NCBI GenBank assembly: GCA_032871835.1
Contig: CM065297.1
Coordinates: 60,809,253-60,873,252, forward strand
Direction of reading: 5' to 3'
DNA length: 64,000 nt
From: Dipteronia dyeriana
Lineage: Eukaryota; Streptophyta; Magnoliopsida; Sapindales; Sapindaceae
Under the pieces are notes generated by a model. The model did no database searches and was not told the DNA's origin. It was given only the letters and a program-made list of their open reading frames with translations. Position numbers and translations under genes: made by a program. This document shows positions 8,583 through 21,400 of the stretch, in pieces (position 1 is the first letter of the stretch; every line of letters begins with the position of its first letter).

Positions 8583-11014
8583 CTAATCGCCCATAGCTGC
8601 TCCTCCTTTCGGAAGGACCTTGTCTCTTGCTTCTTCTTCTAGTTGCTGCTCATTTTGGTTGGACATCTCTGCTACCCCTTCCACTAAAGGATCCCCGATT
8701 GCACGTTGTTCAGCTGGGTCCTCCTTCATGACCTCATTAACCACCGCTATAACCTCAGGTGGGATGGCCGCATCGAGAAGGGTGGGAATTGACTCCGTCA
8801 TGCTCTCTCCCACCTCCGGCTCTTCCCTTGAAGACACTTCAGAGGGATCTCGACCTTTTGGATGGCCTCTTTCATGCTCCATGGGCCAAACCCCTTTAAA
8901 GATTCTTTGGGACCTGATGTTGGGAAGACGGGAAGATGAGGAGAAAGGTCTGACATAGTCGGCTGCCTTCCAGCTCCAACCATATTAGAATGACCTGATT
9001 CATCACCTTGGGATGAGACATCTTCGCATCCTTGGATATTATCTCCTCCCTATCCCAGCTTGCAATGACGAACATGTCAAAGTGCAGAGGTAGAGCTTCA
9101 ACAACCTGGAATGAGGCATAGAAATACCAGTCACTAAAGGAAGCATCCACCTCTATTTGCAGCTTGGCTACCTAAGCGTACAGGGCCTGATTCTCGACAT
9201 CCAACATTTTTGCTTTTACTTTCTAAGATTCCCTATTCTCAGCCCGACACTTAGACCGAAGGGTTTCTAAATCAAGGGACCTCTTCATCCTCTCGTGATC
9301 ACATCGAAGCTCGGCTAGCTCCGCCTCCATCCCTCTTTGACTAGTGGCCATCTCTTGTACTAAGTCTTGAGCCCGCGCCAACAACTCCATGGCTCGCTCA
9401 GCTTCAGCTTTGGTTGCCCAATCTCGGAGATAAGCCATATGGTCGCCTATGGCCACGTTGAATTTGAAGGCCTGTAAAAAGTTCAAGTTAGAAAGTGGCG
9501 AACCAAACTATTACAGGAAAAGATAAAAAGGATTACCTCGACCAAGAAGGCAAACCCCTTGGTGATCAGGATATCTGCGGGCATTGAAGCAATCATAGAC
9601 AGACTGCCCATAGGGCAGAAAGCAACAAATTGCTCTAAGACCTCGTCTAGAGTGGCAGAACCTGACTGATCATGTGGATGAATAAGAGGCACTAATTCAA
9701 CACTAGCTTCAGAGTCCTTTGAAGCTTAGGGGGCTAGGAGTGTAGATGGAGAGACAAACATCTGGCAGGGTAGAAGCGGGGGCAACAGGAACTGAAGTAG
9801 GAGTAGGGACAACTAGAGTAGGAGTTGATGTGGTTACGTCAGCTGCCTGAAAAACAAAGGTCCCCTTACCCCACGCCTCAGTAACCCGTGATGCAAAGAG
9901 CACCATCCCAGACCTGTGCTTGGACGGAGAGGGAGCAAGAGAAGATGAAGCCTCAGTTGGAATAGTTGGCCCCCGTTTCTCTAAAGAAGCCAAAGGAATT
10001 TCTCGACTCGATTTGGAAGATAGAGGAGGGGTGTGAGCTTACTGGGCTTCACGAGAAGCTGGAGCAAAAAAAAAAACTGTTAAAAAAAAGGACGTTAGAA
10101 ACGGGCTAACTAATGGAACGAAGCATAATGACTTGGTGTTACTTACGAGGGGTAGCATCAGAGATCCGCAAGTATCGATTCACCCTGCGAGAATCGAAGG
10201 AATCAACAGCTAGGAACTTCAGGTTCAGATAGTTCCTAGCAAGGATAGTCTTCAGCACAACCTCGAACTCGGCAGGCAAGGAGTCCCGGTCCTATGAGGG
10301 TTTATCATTGAAAGCGGTGGGAACAGCGGACTCATGCCCGCTAAAAAATATGAAGCTTCCCCAATCACCCTCCGCTAGGATCCACTCTTTCTTCCAGGTT
10401 GGGTCCTTCTTCAAAGCACCAGGGATGATGAAGTTGAGTTTGTTCTTAGCCTTCGCATAGAACTGACCTTGGGAAACTCCGGACAAACTCCCGATTTGAA
10501 AAAGGTAGGTAGCTCTTCTGCTCCGGGCTCCCGGATGACCTTGCCCAGCTCGTACTATTCCCTCCACAACACGAGAAAGTAAATCAGGTGCCTCAAGAAG
10601 CTGGGCATCAGCTAAAAGGGAGCTAGCTGTAGGGCATTGAGAGCCCGCCGAAGGAATATTGTACTTGGTCCTCAGGCAATCGATCGATTGCGGATCAACA
10701 GTAGAATCTAGGATGACCCTAAAGTCGTAAGGAATAGGCCTCGCTGGAGGAGATCCAACAACCACAACTTGACCTTTTCTAGCGGCATTATCCCTCTCAC
10801 CTTCGTCAGAATCTTCACCGACTAAGTTCAGAGGGTTGTCAGATTGATTAGAGAAGCCGGAACCGATCAAAACGTTCCTACCAGAGCGGCGGCGTTGATG
10901 GAACGGGGAAGCGTTCTCTTTGCTCCAGTTTTCTCATGCCCATTTCCTAGGAACCGAGCTGGGGGCACCAGTTCCCTCTACCATAGCCTCAATACTGTCA
11001 GCGGAGTTCAACAT
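8583..11014 (-). pseudogene. antisense ORF (aORF) of Tat element A, Transposase_28-like
   Basis: The gene runs against the element. The start ATG is at 11014 (MLNSADSIEAMVEG), matching [15 protein letters not shown] in element B. A frameshift near 10930 is followed by the conserved block RRRSGRNV, PYDFRVILDSTV, LFQIGSLSGVSQGQFYAKAK, KLNFIIPGALKKDP and [13 protein letters not shown] (to about 10292). Two GT-AG introns are inferred: 10146-10077 (CCTC|GTAAGT ... AACAG) and 9536-9472 (GAG|GTAATC ... TTACAG|GCCTTCAAA). The third exon begins AFKFNVAIGD, is coiled-coil-like (RAMELLARAQDLVQEMATSQ), then has WYFYASFQVVEALPLHFDM and an acidic C-terminus. It resembles the plant 'putative gypsy type transposon' family; the function is unknown. 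Stops and a frameshift suggest this copy is decayed. Confidence 0.7.
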
Positions 11015-11138
11015 TGTCGGATGTAGGACTTAAAGAACAAAGAAAACGGTGAAGAGCTTTTCAAAGATAGCGAAATAGAGGGATTTTTGAAAATTTGAAG
11101 TTTGAAAGAGAGCGTGAGGTAGGCGAGAAGCGGTTGGG

Positions 11139-11147
11139 TATAAATAG
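11139..11147 (-). promoter_or_regulatory. TATA-like box of the element A aORF
   Basis: On the minus strand the sequence is CTATTTATACCC, about 125 bp upstream of the aORF ATG. Element B has CCTATTTAAACCC at the same distance (20522-20534). A shared leader containing CCTCACGC and TTTCAAA blocks follows both. Confidence 0.5.
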
Positions 11148-11395
11148 TAGCAAAGGGGGCAGTGACATCGATGAAATCTTCGGTAGGATCGCCTCGAAAC
11201 ACGGGGATGGCCGTAACGTAGCCAGATTATTTTGAAAAACATACCGGTTTGTGCATGCCACGCCACTCATGCATTAAATGCGAGGATTTCACCGAGATAC
11301 TGATAATGACGTGAAAGGAAAATTTTCCTAATTAAAATAGGAAATCTGACTCCAAACCCAACTTAATCACCGGTGTTCAAGTCAGAGAGCACTTT

Positions 11396-12564
11396 TGTTA
11401 ATAGTAAAATTTGGCTAGGGACCAAAGAGAAATTTTCCACTCTCATAACCCGAATCAGAGCCTGAGTTCACCAGTCATTAAACCCCAGGTCCTAAGAGCG
11501 AGTTATAGAACCACCCCGTAGAAGCGAGGAAAGGTCATCGAGCTTCAGAACTATCCGAAATGGAGACCGACATGACTAAATCGAGCTCCAGTACGCCAAC
11601 ACTAGAATTCGGGCAAAACTCGACACGTGGTTATCCGGGCTTCCCGAGATCGAAATTACCTCGTAACCTCCCCAGAAGCCCGCCAACCTCTCCATAAGCC
11701 CGTTATCCTATCCAGACAAAAAAAGAGGGTCTTTAAAGATATCAAGTTCATGCTATAGCTATGCTCCAATTCACGAAGGAAGACTCAACCTATCTGGATG
11801 AGAAAAACCCTCAATGAGTAAAAGGACTAGGAAGGGTCAGGCCAAGCTTCCGGGACCAGAACTAAGGCAAGGGTCAACATGGCTCTACGAAACAACGAAC
11901 ATCTAACTTTACGACCTCCATGAAGAATCATGCCATGAATACACACAAGATCATATCTACACTCCAACAAACATTAATACTCTACATACGTGTAAGGCAA
12001 GAGATTGAATCCAAAAAGGAAACAAACTTATCTCCACCAAAGGTATTCTCGAATCCGTTATTAATTCAAAGTCAATGACTTTTAAATAAAAGATCCTGCC
12101 CGATAAGGAGGGAATGGATTCAGAGAATCAGAGCGGGAGATCCACAAGTTTAAACCATTCGGACCATGTATAAATATGCCCAAGCATGATCGCCAAAGAA
12201 GGAGAAACAAAAATCGAAAGGGAAGAGGACAACATAGAGAAAGAAAAAAAGAGGTTTTGGTACTTCGGCCTAAATTCTGTAATCAGAATACGGCTTCCAC
12301 TATTATCTACTATTCGACAGGCACGAGGTTGCCACCCTACTGTATCCCAGTGACATTAAGAGTGTTTAAGAGTCTTTTTGTACGATACTCACAGTTGATA
12401 ATAAAGTCATTACATTCCCGTCTTCATTGCACTTATACTTATACATCCATCTTTGTTCTGTCTGGTTAGGTACCTAAGGTACCAACCCCGACCACCATCT
12501 ACATGGTAGTGGTCTCGAGAGTGTTAACTGAAATTTCTCATCTCGAGTAAATTCTCCGTTAACA
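11396..12564 (+). repeat. 3' LTR of element A
   Basis: It begins TGTTAATAGTAAAATTTGG, matching the first bases of the element B LTR (TGTTAATAGCCAAATTTGG, read on the minus strand), and ends CTCCGTTAACA. TGTTAA...TTAACA forms the terminal inverted repeat. It is about 1.17 kb long. An open stretch inside it (12176-12469) shows no protein features. Confidence 0.85.
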
Positions 12565-13422
12565 ATTATTACTAGAAGCTAGTGATACAGATGATGCAGA
12601 CCTTGAAGATGAAGTTAAGGACATATCACCAATAGTAGAATATCCTTGAAGATTGTCTTTGCAAAATACCATGCGTCTTAAGGGATCTATAAGAGAACGC
12701 GGTGTCACTATCCTTGTGGATTCAGGTTCAACACATAAATTTTTGAATCCGACTTTGGCTAAACAATGTGGTTGCAAAATAACTCCAGTTCTGGTAAATG
12801 CTTTAATGTTCCTATGAACATTCAAGGTTTCCAGTTTCAATTGGATTTTTACCTATTACCTATTAATGGTTGTGATATTGTGTTTGGAGCAGAATAATTG
12901 CAATCCTTAGGTTTTATCTTATGGGATTTTTTGAAACTCACAATGCAGTTTTCTTGGAATGGTCAAACAGATATAAATCATTACCTACGGTCCCTACTGA
13001 TCGAGGCGAGTTCAATAGACTATTGTTAAAAGAAAAACAAGATTTTCAGCTTGAGGACAGGCTATCTTTAAAAGAGGGGTGAATGTTAGGATATCAATAT
13101 TAATTAAGAATATTAATATGTTAGGAGTTATATATTAATTAGTTATATTTTTCTAATATAAATTGCTTTATATTCTTAAGGTATATTTTCCTATTATAAA
13201 TCGATTTCTTTTTTTATTTTAGTTTTAGGTTTTCCTGATTAGATTATTTTCTTATATAATTAGGTTTGTCATCGACTATCATTCAGTATAATAAAATAAG
13301 TAAAAGTTCCATAATTTCTTCTCTATGTAAATTCTTTCTTCTCTCTAAATTCTTTTCTTTCTGCTTTTCTTCTTTTATCTATTTCTTGTGCTTTATTTAT
13401 TTAAATATAAAGGATCCTATCA
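12565..13422 (+). mobile_element. Ty3/gypsy (chromovirus-like) remnant
   Basis: A protease segment on the plus strand contains LVDSGSTHKFLNPTLAKQCG (about 12711-12770), the gypsy DSGSTH type. It is followed after a large deletion by the usual end of pol (KQDFQLEDRLSLKEGG, about 13037-13082). TGTTAGGATATC at 13084 starts an LTR that ends near 13422 in GGATCCTATCA. RT, RNase H and integrase are deleted. It directly abuts element A on the left and lies next to the CLC gene on the right. Confidence 0.7.
13084..13422 (+). repeat. gypsy LTR next to the CLC gene
   Basis: About 339 bp and AT-rich, starting TGTTAGGATATCAA straight after the pol end. The end is placed at 13422 (CCTATCA) by partial inverted similarity to the start; this edge is uncertain by a few bases. 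A TATA-like stretch (CTTATATAATT) lies at about 13251. The LTR is in the same orientation as CLC and its end is about 120 bp from the CLC ATG. Confidence 0.65.
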
Positions 13423-13542
13423 GTTTGTGATCTTCTTCTGCAAGCTTTTACTTTGTTGTTGTTTTCTGTTCAAATGATCTGTATAAACTTTTTCCATCTG
13501 TGGACTAATTTTGGCAGTTGATCCAAGCAAGAGGAGGAGGAT

Positions 13543-16500
13543 ATGAATAGAGAAGAAAACAGTGGGAATGAATTGGACATTGAAAATGAAGAATTCATGG
13601 AATGGAAACACAATACACAACCACTTTTGTTCAAAAGGGTCAACACCACTTCCCAGATTGCTATTGTTGGTTCCAACATTTGCGCCATCGAAAGCCTTGA
13701 CTATGAGTAACTAAGCACTTGTATTCTATTTACTATTTATCCAATCAAATTATAATGTTCCTTGTGCTATATTGTAAATCGCCGTCTCACTAGCTTTGTG
13801 GTTTTCAGGATTGTAGAAAATGAGTTGTTTAAGCAAGACTGGAGATCAAGGAAGAAGGCTGAGATATTCCAATATGTGATACTCAAATGGGGTTTTGCAC
13901 TGCTAATAGGGTTATTCACTGGACTTGTTGGCATCTTCAATAATATTGCGGTCGAGAACCTATCTGGTTTTAAGCTGCTCATGACTACCAATCTCATGAC
14001 TAACCACAAGTGAGCCTTCTTAATACCACCTGCATAAATCATAAATGAGAATCCCTTTTCTGATGTTCATTCATTACTTATATGTTGACTCATTGACTAT
14101 CAAACTAGAAAGTTGGGATTGATGTTGACAATGAACTGTGAACTATCTTTGTTGTTGTCCCATTTGTTTCAAATGGATAATATCATTTCAAAGTTTTTTA
14201 TTGAAATATCTTTATTTTTATTATTTCTTATTTATAATTCTTGTATAAATGTAATAGATATCTATAAGAATTTCCAATTCATGCGAGATCCATTCATTTA
14301 AAACTTAATATAAGATAACTATATATGATAATCGCCCTGTTGCAGATATTTTAAGGCTTTTGCTGCGTTTGCTGGATGCAATGTTGTATTTGCAGCTGCT
14401 GCTGCAGCTCTTTGTGCTTTCATTGCCCCAGCAGCAGCAGGGTCTGGTATCCCCGAGGTGAAAGCTTATCTCAATGGCGTGGATGCTTATTCAATACTGG
14501 CTCCAGGTACTCTTTTTGTAAAGGTGAGAAAAAGTTAACACCTACTGTATGTGCTTGCGCGTCTAAGGATGGGTTGGTTGGTGCACACATTAAAGACATC
14601 AGTTTTTTTTGGAAAATGTAGATAATTTTTATCAAGGACATAAAACGTCACTTGAATCTGGCTGCACTTGTTTGAACAATTATAGAAGAGATTACCTTTA
14701 TTCACTGAAATTAGGTTGTCCCTTGTTTTTTGTCATGAACCATACGCACAGTTATTAATTTATGGTTCTTCCACAGTTCCACATGAACATAAACTTCTAG
14801 AGATGGGTGAATATAAACAGTACTTATTATAAAATCATATTAAACAAGTCTTAATGAATAAAAATTTCCAGACTTCTTGTGGCATGCTCTCTTTTAGATC
14901 ATGTTTACCCTTGTCTTGTGCTCAAATTATGCTCATTCAAGAAAATCTAGTAGGAAAGGAAAAATATAGTCATTAAGTGAACTGTTTTTTTCCATATTTG
15001 TGATGTGAATTGTGTGAAGTTTCCGCTATCTGGTGTAAACGTATTTCTGTTCCTAGAATATTCTGTGACGTATATTTCAATTTGGCAGATTTTTGGTTCA
15101 GTGCTTGGCGTTTCTGCTGGATTTGTGGTGGGAAAAGAAGGACCAATGGTTCACACTGGTGCTTGTATTGCCTCTTTACTTGGGCAGGGGGGCTCACGCA
15201 AATACCACTTGACTTGGAAATGGCTAAGATATTTCAAAAATGACCGGGATCGTCGAGACTTGATCACTTGTGGAGCTGCTGCTGGTGTGGCTGCTGCCTT
15301 CCGTGCTCCTGTCGGTGGTGTCCTCTTTGCACTTGAAGAGGCGGCTTCTTGGTACCTTTTTCTTCTTCTTCTTATCTGAATACTTTGTTTACTCAAATTT
15401 GGGAGACCAACTTTCTTCATTAAATAGTAGGAAAACAAGCATTCATTGTAATATCCAGGATATGCTTGAAGGCTCCTTTTTATAGTCAGTTGCTGCATTT
15501 GTGAAACTGAAGCACCTTGATCATTGTAGATTTTCTTGAAGTTGTTTGGTAGTTTGTAAATGTGCACCTAGATATGTATGTGTTTTGAAACTAATTATTT
15601 GAAACCACTCAACCCAAAAGTTTGAGCTGTAAAGAAATAATCGGACAATATATTAAAACACTCAACACAACATTTAACATGGAATACCAATGGGCCACAC
15701 ACATTACAAATTTATATAACATATAAAACATTCAAATATAATCACATAGGGGACCTCGAATTAGGTTACTTTTGAAAGAAGAAAAAATTTACTATATTAG
15801 AAACCATGCAACCCAAAGGTTAAGTATGTAGTTTCCTTTTCTTTGGACTTGCTTCAGGTGGAGGAGCGCTCTTCTTTGGAGAACATTTTTCACGACAGCA
15901 GTTGTCGCCATAGTATTGAGAGCTTTTATACAACTTTGCTCTACTGGAAGATGTGGGTTGTTTGGTGAAGGAGGTTTGATAATGTATGATGTCAGTGCAG
16001 CTGCAGCTATGTACAGCGGTGCAGATATATTGGCAGTTATACTTCTAGGAACCATTGGAGGCATATTTGGAAGCCTTTACAACTATCTTGTGGACAAGGT
16101 CCTTCGTTTTTATAGCATCCTTAATCAGTATGTATTCCATTTGATTATGAATTTTCACATTTAACAAAATAGCTCATCACTAATATTGTGAATATCACAG
16201 CAGCATCAAAGTCATTTGTGATTAGTAATTGTCAAATTTTTCATTATGATACTAAAATCTTACTGTTCCCTCATTTGCAGAAAAGGTGCTGCCTTCAAAG
16301 TCTGTCTTGTTATTATCATCTCCCTCCTAACATCATGTTGTGCTTATGGCCTGCCGTGGTTGGCTACGTGCATCCCCTGCCCCACTGATGAATCAATTAG
16401 CTGCCCAAATACTGATAAGTCTGGAAACTACAAAAGCTTCCAGTGCCCTCCAGGTTATTATAATGACCTGGCCTCCCTCTTTCTGAACACCAACGATGAT

Positions 16501-17647
16501 GCTATTCGCAATCTAATGAGCACCAGTACTGTAAAAGAATTTCATATTTATACTCTATTCATCTTCTTTGCTGCTGTTTTCTGCCTTGGAATTATCACTT
16601 ACGGAATTGCTATCCCTTCTGGGCTCTTCATCCCTGTCATACTAACTGGAGCTTGCTATGGTCGTCTCGTAGGGAGACTATTTGAGACCATCTCTAAACT
16701 TGATACTGGTCTTTTTGCTCTTCTTGGAGCTGCATCCTTCCTTGGTGGCACCATGAGAATGACGGTTTCTCTTTGTGTTATACTGCTTGAGCTTACTAAT
16801 GACTTGTTGTTGCTTCCTCTTGTGATGTTGGTTCTGCTAATATCAAAATCTGTGGCCGATATTTTCAACAAAGGCGTCTATGACCAAATAGTGACATTAA
16901 AGGGATTTCCTTATCTGGAGGCACATGCAGAACCTTACATGAGGCAATTGGTTGCACTTGATGTTGTTTCTGGTCCATTGATCACCTTTTCCGGCATTGA
17001 AAAGGTGGGGAATATATTACATGCTTTGAGGACTACAGGGCATAATGGGTTCCCTGTGATTGATGATCCACCTCTGTCAGATGCACCAGAATTATGCGGG
17101 CTTGTTTTGAGGTCTCATTTGCTTGTTTTACTCAAGGGAAAAGTTTTTTCAAAGGATAGGATACTTGCTGGAGAAGAGATATTCCATCGGCTTGCAGTAT
17201 TTGATTTCGCCAAGGCCGGCTCAGGGAAGGGAATTCAAGTGGAGGATTTAGATATTGAAGAGGAAGAAATGGATATGTACATTGATCTTCATCCTATTAC
17301 AAATACATCTCCATACATGGTGGTTGAGACAATGTCACTTGCTAAAGCTGCAATTCTTTTTCGACAACTTGGCCTCCGGCACATGTGTGTTGTACCGAAG
17401 AGTCAAGGGGTAAGACTCTCACCCTCTCTATTACTGTCCTTACATAGTTACATGTATATGAAACTTTCTTGAGCACCATATAGCTATACAATTTCTGTAC
17501 AAGCATGTCTAATAACTATAATGTTGACATATCTTCTCATTGCAGAGGCCTCCAATTGTTGGAATCCTGACACGGCATGACTTCATGCCGGAGCACATCT
17601 TAGGACTCTACCCACATATCAAGTCTCACAAGTATAATTTTGATTAG
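13543..17647 (+). CDS. CLC-c-like: CLC-type anion transporter (CLC-c/-g-like), 7 exons
   Basis: Exons: 13543-13706, 13809-14009, 14346-14523, 15089-15351, 15858-16127, 16281-17409, 17546-17647. All introns are GT-AG, phases agree, and the product is 768 residues, the normal size of plant CLCs. It begins MNREENSGNELD, then has NTTSQIAIVG and ESLDYE. Key residues by my count: selectivity motif GSGIPE at 154-159 with Ser155 (Arabidopsis CLCa has Pro here and prefers nitrate; Ser types prefer chloride), gating Glu198 in GKEGP, and proton Glu265 in ALEEAASW. Both glutamates predict anion/proton exchange, probably at the vacuolar membrane. About ten membrane helices are followed by two CBS domains (from about residue 590, ending GILTRHDFMPEHILGLYPHI). 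The start ATG lies 120 bp after a retrotransposon LTR. No damage was seen; it looks functional. CLC-c versus CLC-g cannot be settled by eye. Confidence 0.93.
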
Positions 17648-18480
17648 TCTTGATTGTTTATTTCTTGTCTTAGTTCTCTTTTTCTGGTTGTGGATTATTA
17701 ATGTCATGTTTGTTCTTATTGGTCTCTGTAAAACAAGTCTTTAATGAGTTGGTGGAGAAAATATTCATTGAAGCGATTTCAGAACGACAATGTGGATGCT
17801 GTGGTACTCTAAGTTCTTGAGAACGTCTCCCAGTTGATCTTGGATAGAGGGATGATTTGAAACAGGATGGAAATCAGATGATTCATTTCCTTGAAACACT
17901 CGTACACCCATAAGTGAGTCATATTTTTGGAATGCCTCATGTTAATGGTTTGTTGAGGACACTTCCTTATAGTATTTTTGTGATGACATTTAAATAAAAT
18001 GGCCATATAATTGTCAATTTGTTCTCTGGTACATAAACTGGTCAAAGTGGTGGATATTGTAATATTCATATTCATTTTAAGGCAAAGATTATGTAAATTA
18101 TATTTTACGGTTTGTTGAGAGGACACAGATCCTGTATTCATCTAAGTTTCGCCAAATAATTCAAAGCTTATAATTACGTAACAAAGCCATGAATGTGTAA
18201 GGTGATAAATCAAAACCATACGTTATCAATAATGATAATGCTTCACAAGATCATTCTTGAAAGTTTATTAGGAATGCTGCATAATGAGACAACTGTTGTA
18301 CTGGTCGATTGATCAACCCCAGATAACACTCATTCTATATATGATTCATTAAAGCAAAGAAAAAAACAATACTGATGAATTTTCAACCAAGAAAACATTG
18401 ATAATGATTCGTGTAAACTCGATGTCTATTTCAATTCCAGCTATACAAAGACTGAAAACCAATTGTAATGCCTTCAGTAA
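17648..18480. other. convergent intergenic region between CLC and SUN
   Basis: The 833 bp between the CLC stop and the SUN stop should hold both 3' UTRs. The sequence is AT-rich. No further gene, repeat or RNA was recognised. Confidence 0.6.
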
Positions 18481-21400
18481 TCATAACAAAAGAATGATTC
18501 CTATTATGCTACAAATTAATAGTAAGAGAATCCAGGAAAAATTACTGGTAGAAAAGCTCCTGAACTCTTGTTCTTTCGTACATACACTCATTGTCATCTC
18601 TATGAACAGCTTACTAATTGTCAAGATAATACAAACCCAGCTTACAAGAAGTACAATAATCGCCTTGTTTTCCATGTGTACCTGATTCTCCATGATCCTT
18701 TCCACATTCAATCTGCAAATTGAGAGAATTTTTAAGGAAGAGAACATATTTACAGTCAATACGCTGAAGGGATGAATGAAACAAAAATGATGAACTGAAA
18801 GCAACTCCTCAATGAAAGTATACAGCAAACAATGTGTTTTCACTAAGTATCTATGAAACATTGAGTGTTGAGCAAAGCCAAGCCAGGACTTATATGCGGT
18901 TCAACCCAGCTAAGGGTCCTAATCTGAGTGATTTGGATGTAAGAATAAAGGTAATCCTATGGGCTTAGTCCTTGAGATTTATGTTTATGATGGACATAAG
19001 TATACCTGTTAATGGTTAGGTTAAGCACATCATGTTTACTCTAAGACCAAGGGTATGGCTGAACAACATAACCCAATTGACTTTTATATCCCATGATCAG
19101 TCCTTGCTCCCTCATTACCTTCTCCATCCAGTAAAATCTCTAATAATAAAATAACAGTTGATAGAATACTGTTAACCGAAAATTCTCTCAAGGTGAGGAA
19201 TATCAGTTGACACCCTCTAGACCACTACCTCGGAGGTCACGGTCGGGGTAGGTACCCTCGGTATCGATTCTAGGTGTAAAAATGGAGGTGGGGTGATATT
19301 AAAAATGGTGAAATGCTATATGCTAGATATATGAGGGAAATAAGACTTTTTATTAGTTGATATGGAGATGCTACAATGAGAAATATTCCTCACAGCCTCT
19401 CTCTCTCCCTTTCACTCTCTCAGAGAATACCGGAGGTGGCAAAGTTATTTTTTGTCGATACGTGGACAACTCTTATGCCGAACAACAAGCCACATTCTGC
19501 AGGGAGAACCCTGCCTCATCGTATAAGTGGAACTTGTGTAGGAGATAAAAAATAGGATTTGCCCCTCTGCGTGCCATTACCCGTCCCTTTATACCGCAAA
19601 CTCCTTAGGGTTGGTGATTCATCCACCGTGAACGTCGGAATCTCCTTCCCTCCTCTGGTGGGATATTATCTATTAAATGCAGTTGACTTCGGGTAATTGA
19701 CAGTTCGAGAATATCTTGGAGGGAAATATGTTCGATTCCTTTTCGAACTCTTTCACTTGGCTTTGCATGCACGCAGTGGTTTCATACACGTTGGAGTGTA
19801 ATTTTGATCATGTATGTTGCCCTAGCGGTGTACCTCGTGGAGTTTGCTTAGCATGGCGCTTGTCATCTCGGAGGCGAGGTATGCTTTAAGCTACTAACCC
19901 CAACGCTATGAGTTTGATTTAAATATGTTGGACTTCCTTGGAGCTTATGTTAACCAACCTAGAGAAGAGGTATCCTCTGGGGTCCCAAACTTGTAGAGGG
20001 GGGCTTGGTTAGATAACGTCAAGCTTCCTCATGGAGTTTGACCGATTATGCGGGAGATTTATCGGGGTAGCGGGGCTGAAGATGTGCAACATGTTTTTAT
20101 AAGGTATGGACGACCTCGCCTTGCTTTTGCGGGGTCGCGCGGTACCTCAACCTCGGGGTCCTAGATACCTCGCTACGTCGACCTAAGATTGAACCCTTGC
20201 ACGAAGGGATGAAAATTTTTCCTTTGATCCCTAGCCAAATTTGGCTATTAACAGAAGCCCCCTCTGACTTGAACATTGGTGGTTGAGTTGGGTTGGAGTC
20301 AGATTCCCTATTTTATTTAGAAAAGTTTCCCTCCCTTTTAGTCGCCTGAATCAGGAAATCTTTCAATAAATGTAGGCTACACGTCGCGAGCTGGGAAATG
20401 GTGTGCTTTTCGAAAAGCAACTACGTTACGTCGGCTCCCAGGAATCGAGGTAATCTCGTCGAAAATCTTGCTCTCCATCACGCTTGCATCATCGACGTTA
20501 CCAGTTACTGTTCCATTCGTTCCTATTTAAACCCGGCCACATTGTCGTTTCCCTCACGCCTTTCTTTTTTCAAATTTCAAACTTTCTTCAAGAACTTCTT
20601 TCCTTCTGTCTTCGCAAGAAGTTTCACCGTCCTTCTCTCTTGGCTAAACTTTCTCGTTGCCATGTCAAATTCCAGTTCTAACACAGTCGAGCATATGGTG
20701 GAGGGCGACTGTGCCTCCAGTCTTGCACAAGGGAAGCCAGCTCGTAAAGATCCCAGGGACGATCTTCCTCTTCCTTTGCACCGTCGCTCGGGCAGAAATG
20801 TTTCCATAGGGTCCGTTTTTTCAAACCAAACTGAGAACCCGTTAGAATTGATCGATGAGGAGTCAAGTCACAAGTGCTGATTCTGGCGGTAAGGCGGTTG
20901 GCGAAGGTTTGGTCCAGGTTTTCGGAGCCCTTCTAGGAGAGCTCGCTCTTCCTTTTGACTTCCAGGTCATCCCCGACTCTACCATCAAAGAGGAGTCAAT
21001 TAACCGGTTGAGGAACAAGTTTGGCATCCCCGACGGTATCTCCTTTACCATCCCGTCCAAGAACTATGACACCTTCACTCCTCCCAAAGGCTTGCACCCA
21101 ATCCAACTCGCTGCTCTTGAAAATGGGGTAAGGCTGCCTCTTCACCCCACCCTCCGGCGGGTTCTCCATGCCCTGCAGCTTGCTCCCCTCCAAATGACCC
21201 CAAGCTTTTAGAGGCACATGGTGGGCTTCCTCGTGATATGGAGAGAGCAATGTAAGAGGGGCAATCTCATGAGAGAGCCCGAGGTTGAGGAGCTGGCGTA
21301 CGTTTTTCAGATAGCTAGCTTATTTCCCGGCCTAAAGGGGCAATTTTACGCGAAAGCCAATAACAAACTCAACTTTATCGTGTCAGGTGCTGCCAGGAAG

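Larger units (their letters stand above)
3099..12564 (+). mobile_element. Ty3/gypsy Tat-lineage element A (5'-truncated)
   Basis: The order is LTR remnant, PBS region, gag remnant, protease-RT-RNase H-integrase, tandem repeats, antisense ORF, 3' LTR. This order, with an extra ORF on the opposite strand between pol and the 3' LTR, is characteristic of the Tat group (Retand, Grande, RIRE2-like). The terminal LTR sequence and antisense ORF match element B at 19170-35572, so the two are the same family. Element A lacks all but 17 bp of its 5' LTR and the central gag domain, and its pol frames carry many stops, so it is inactive. No target duplication can be shown because the left end is deleted. 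Confidence 0.88.

Noticed and set aside
12176..12469. Open frame of 97 codons in the 3' LTR of element A
   Set aside because: It lies wholly in LTR sequence, and composition and lack of motifs suggest chance.
18398..18685. 95-codon plus-strand open frame
   Set aside because: It is the complement of SUN exon 4 and flank; the minus strand has the protein-like sequence and splice site.
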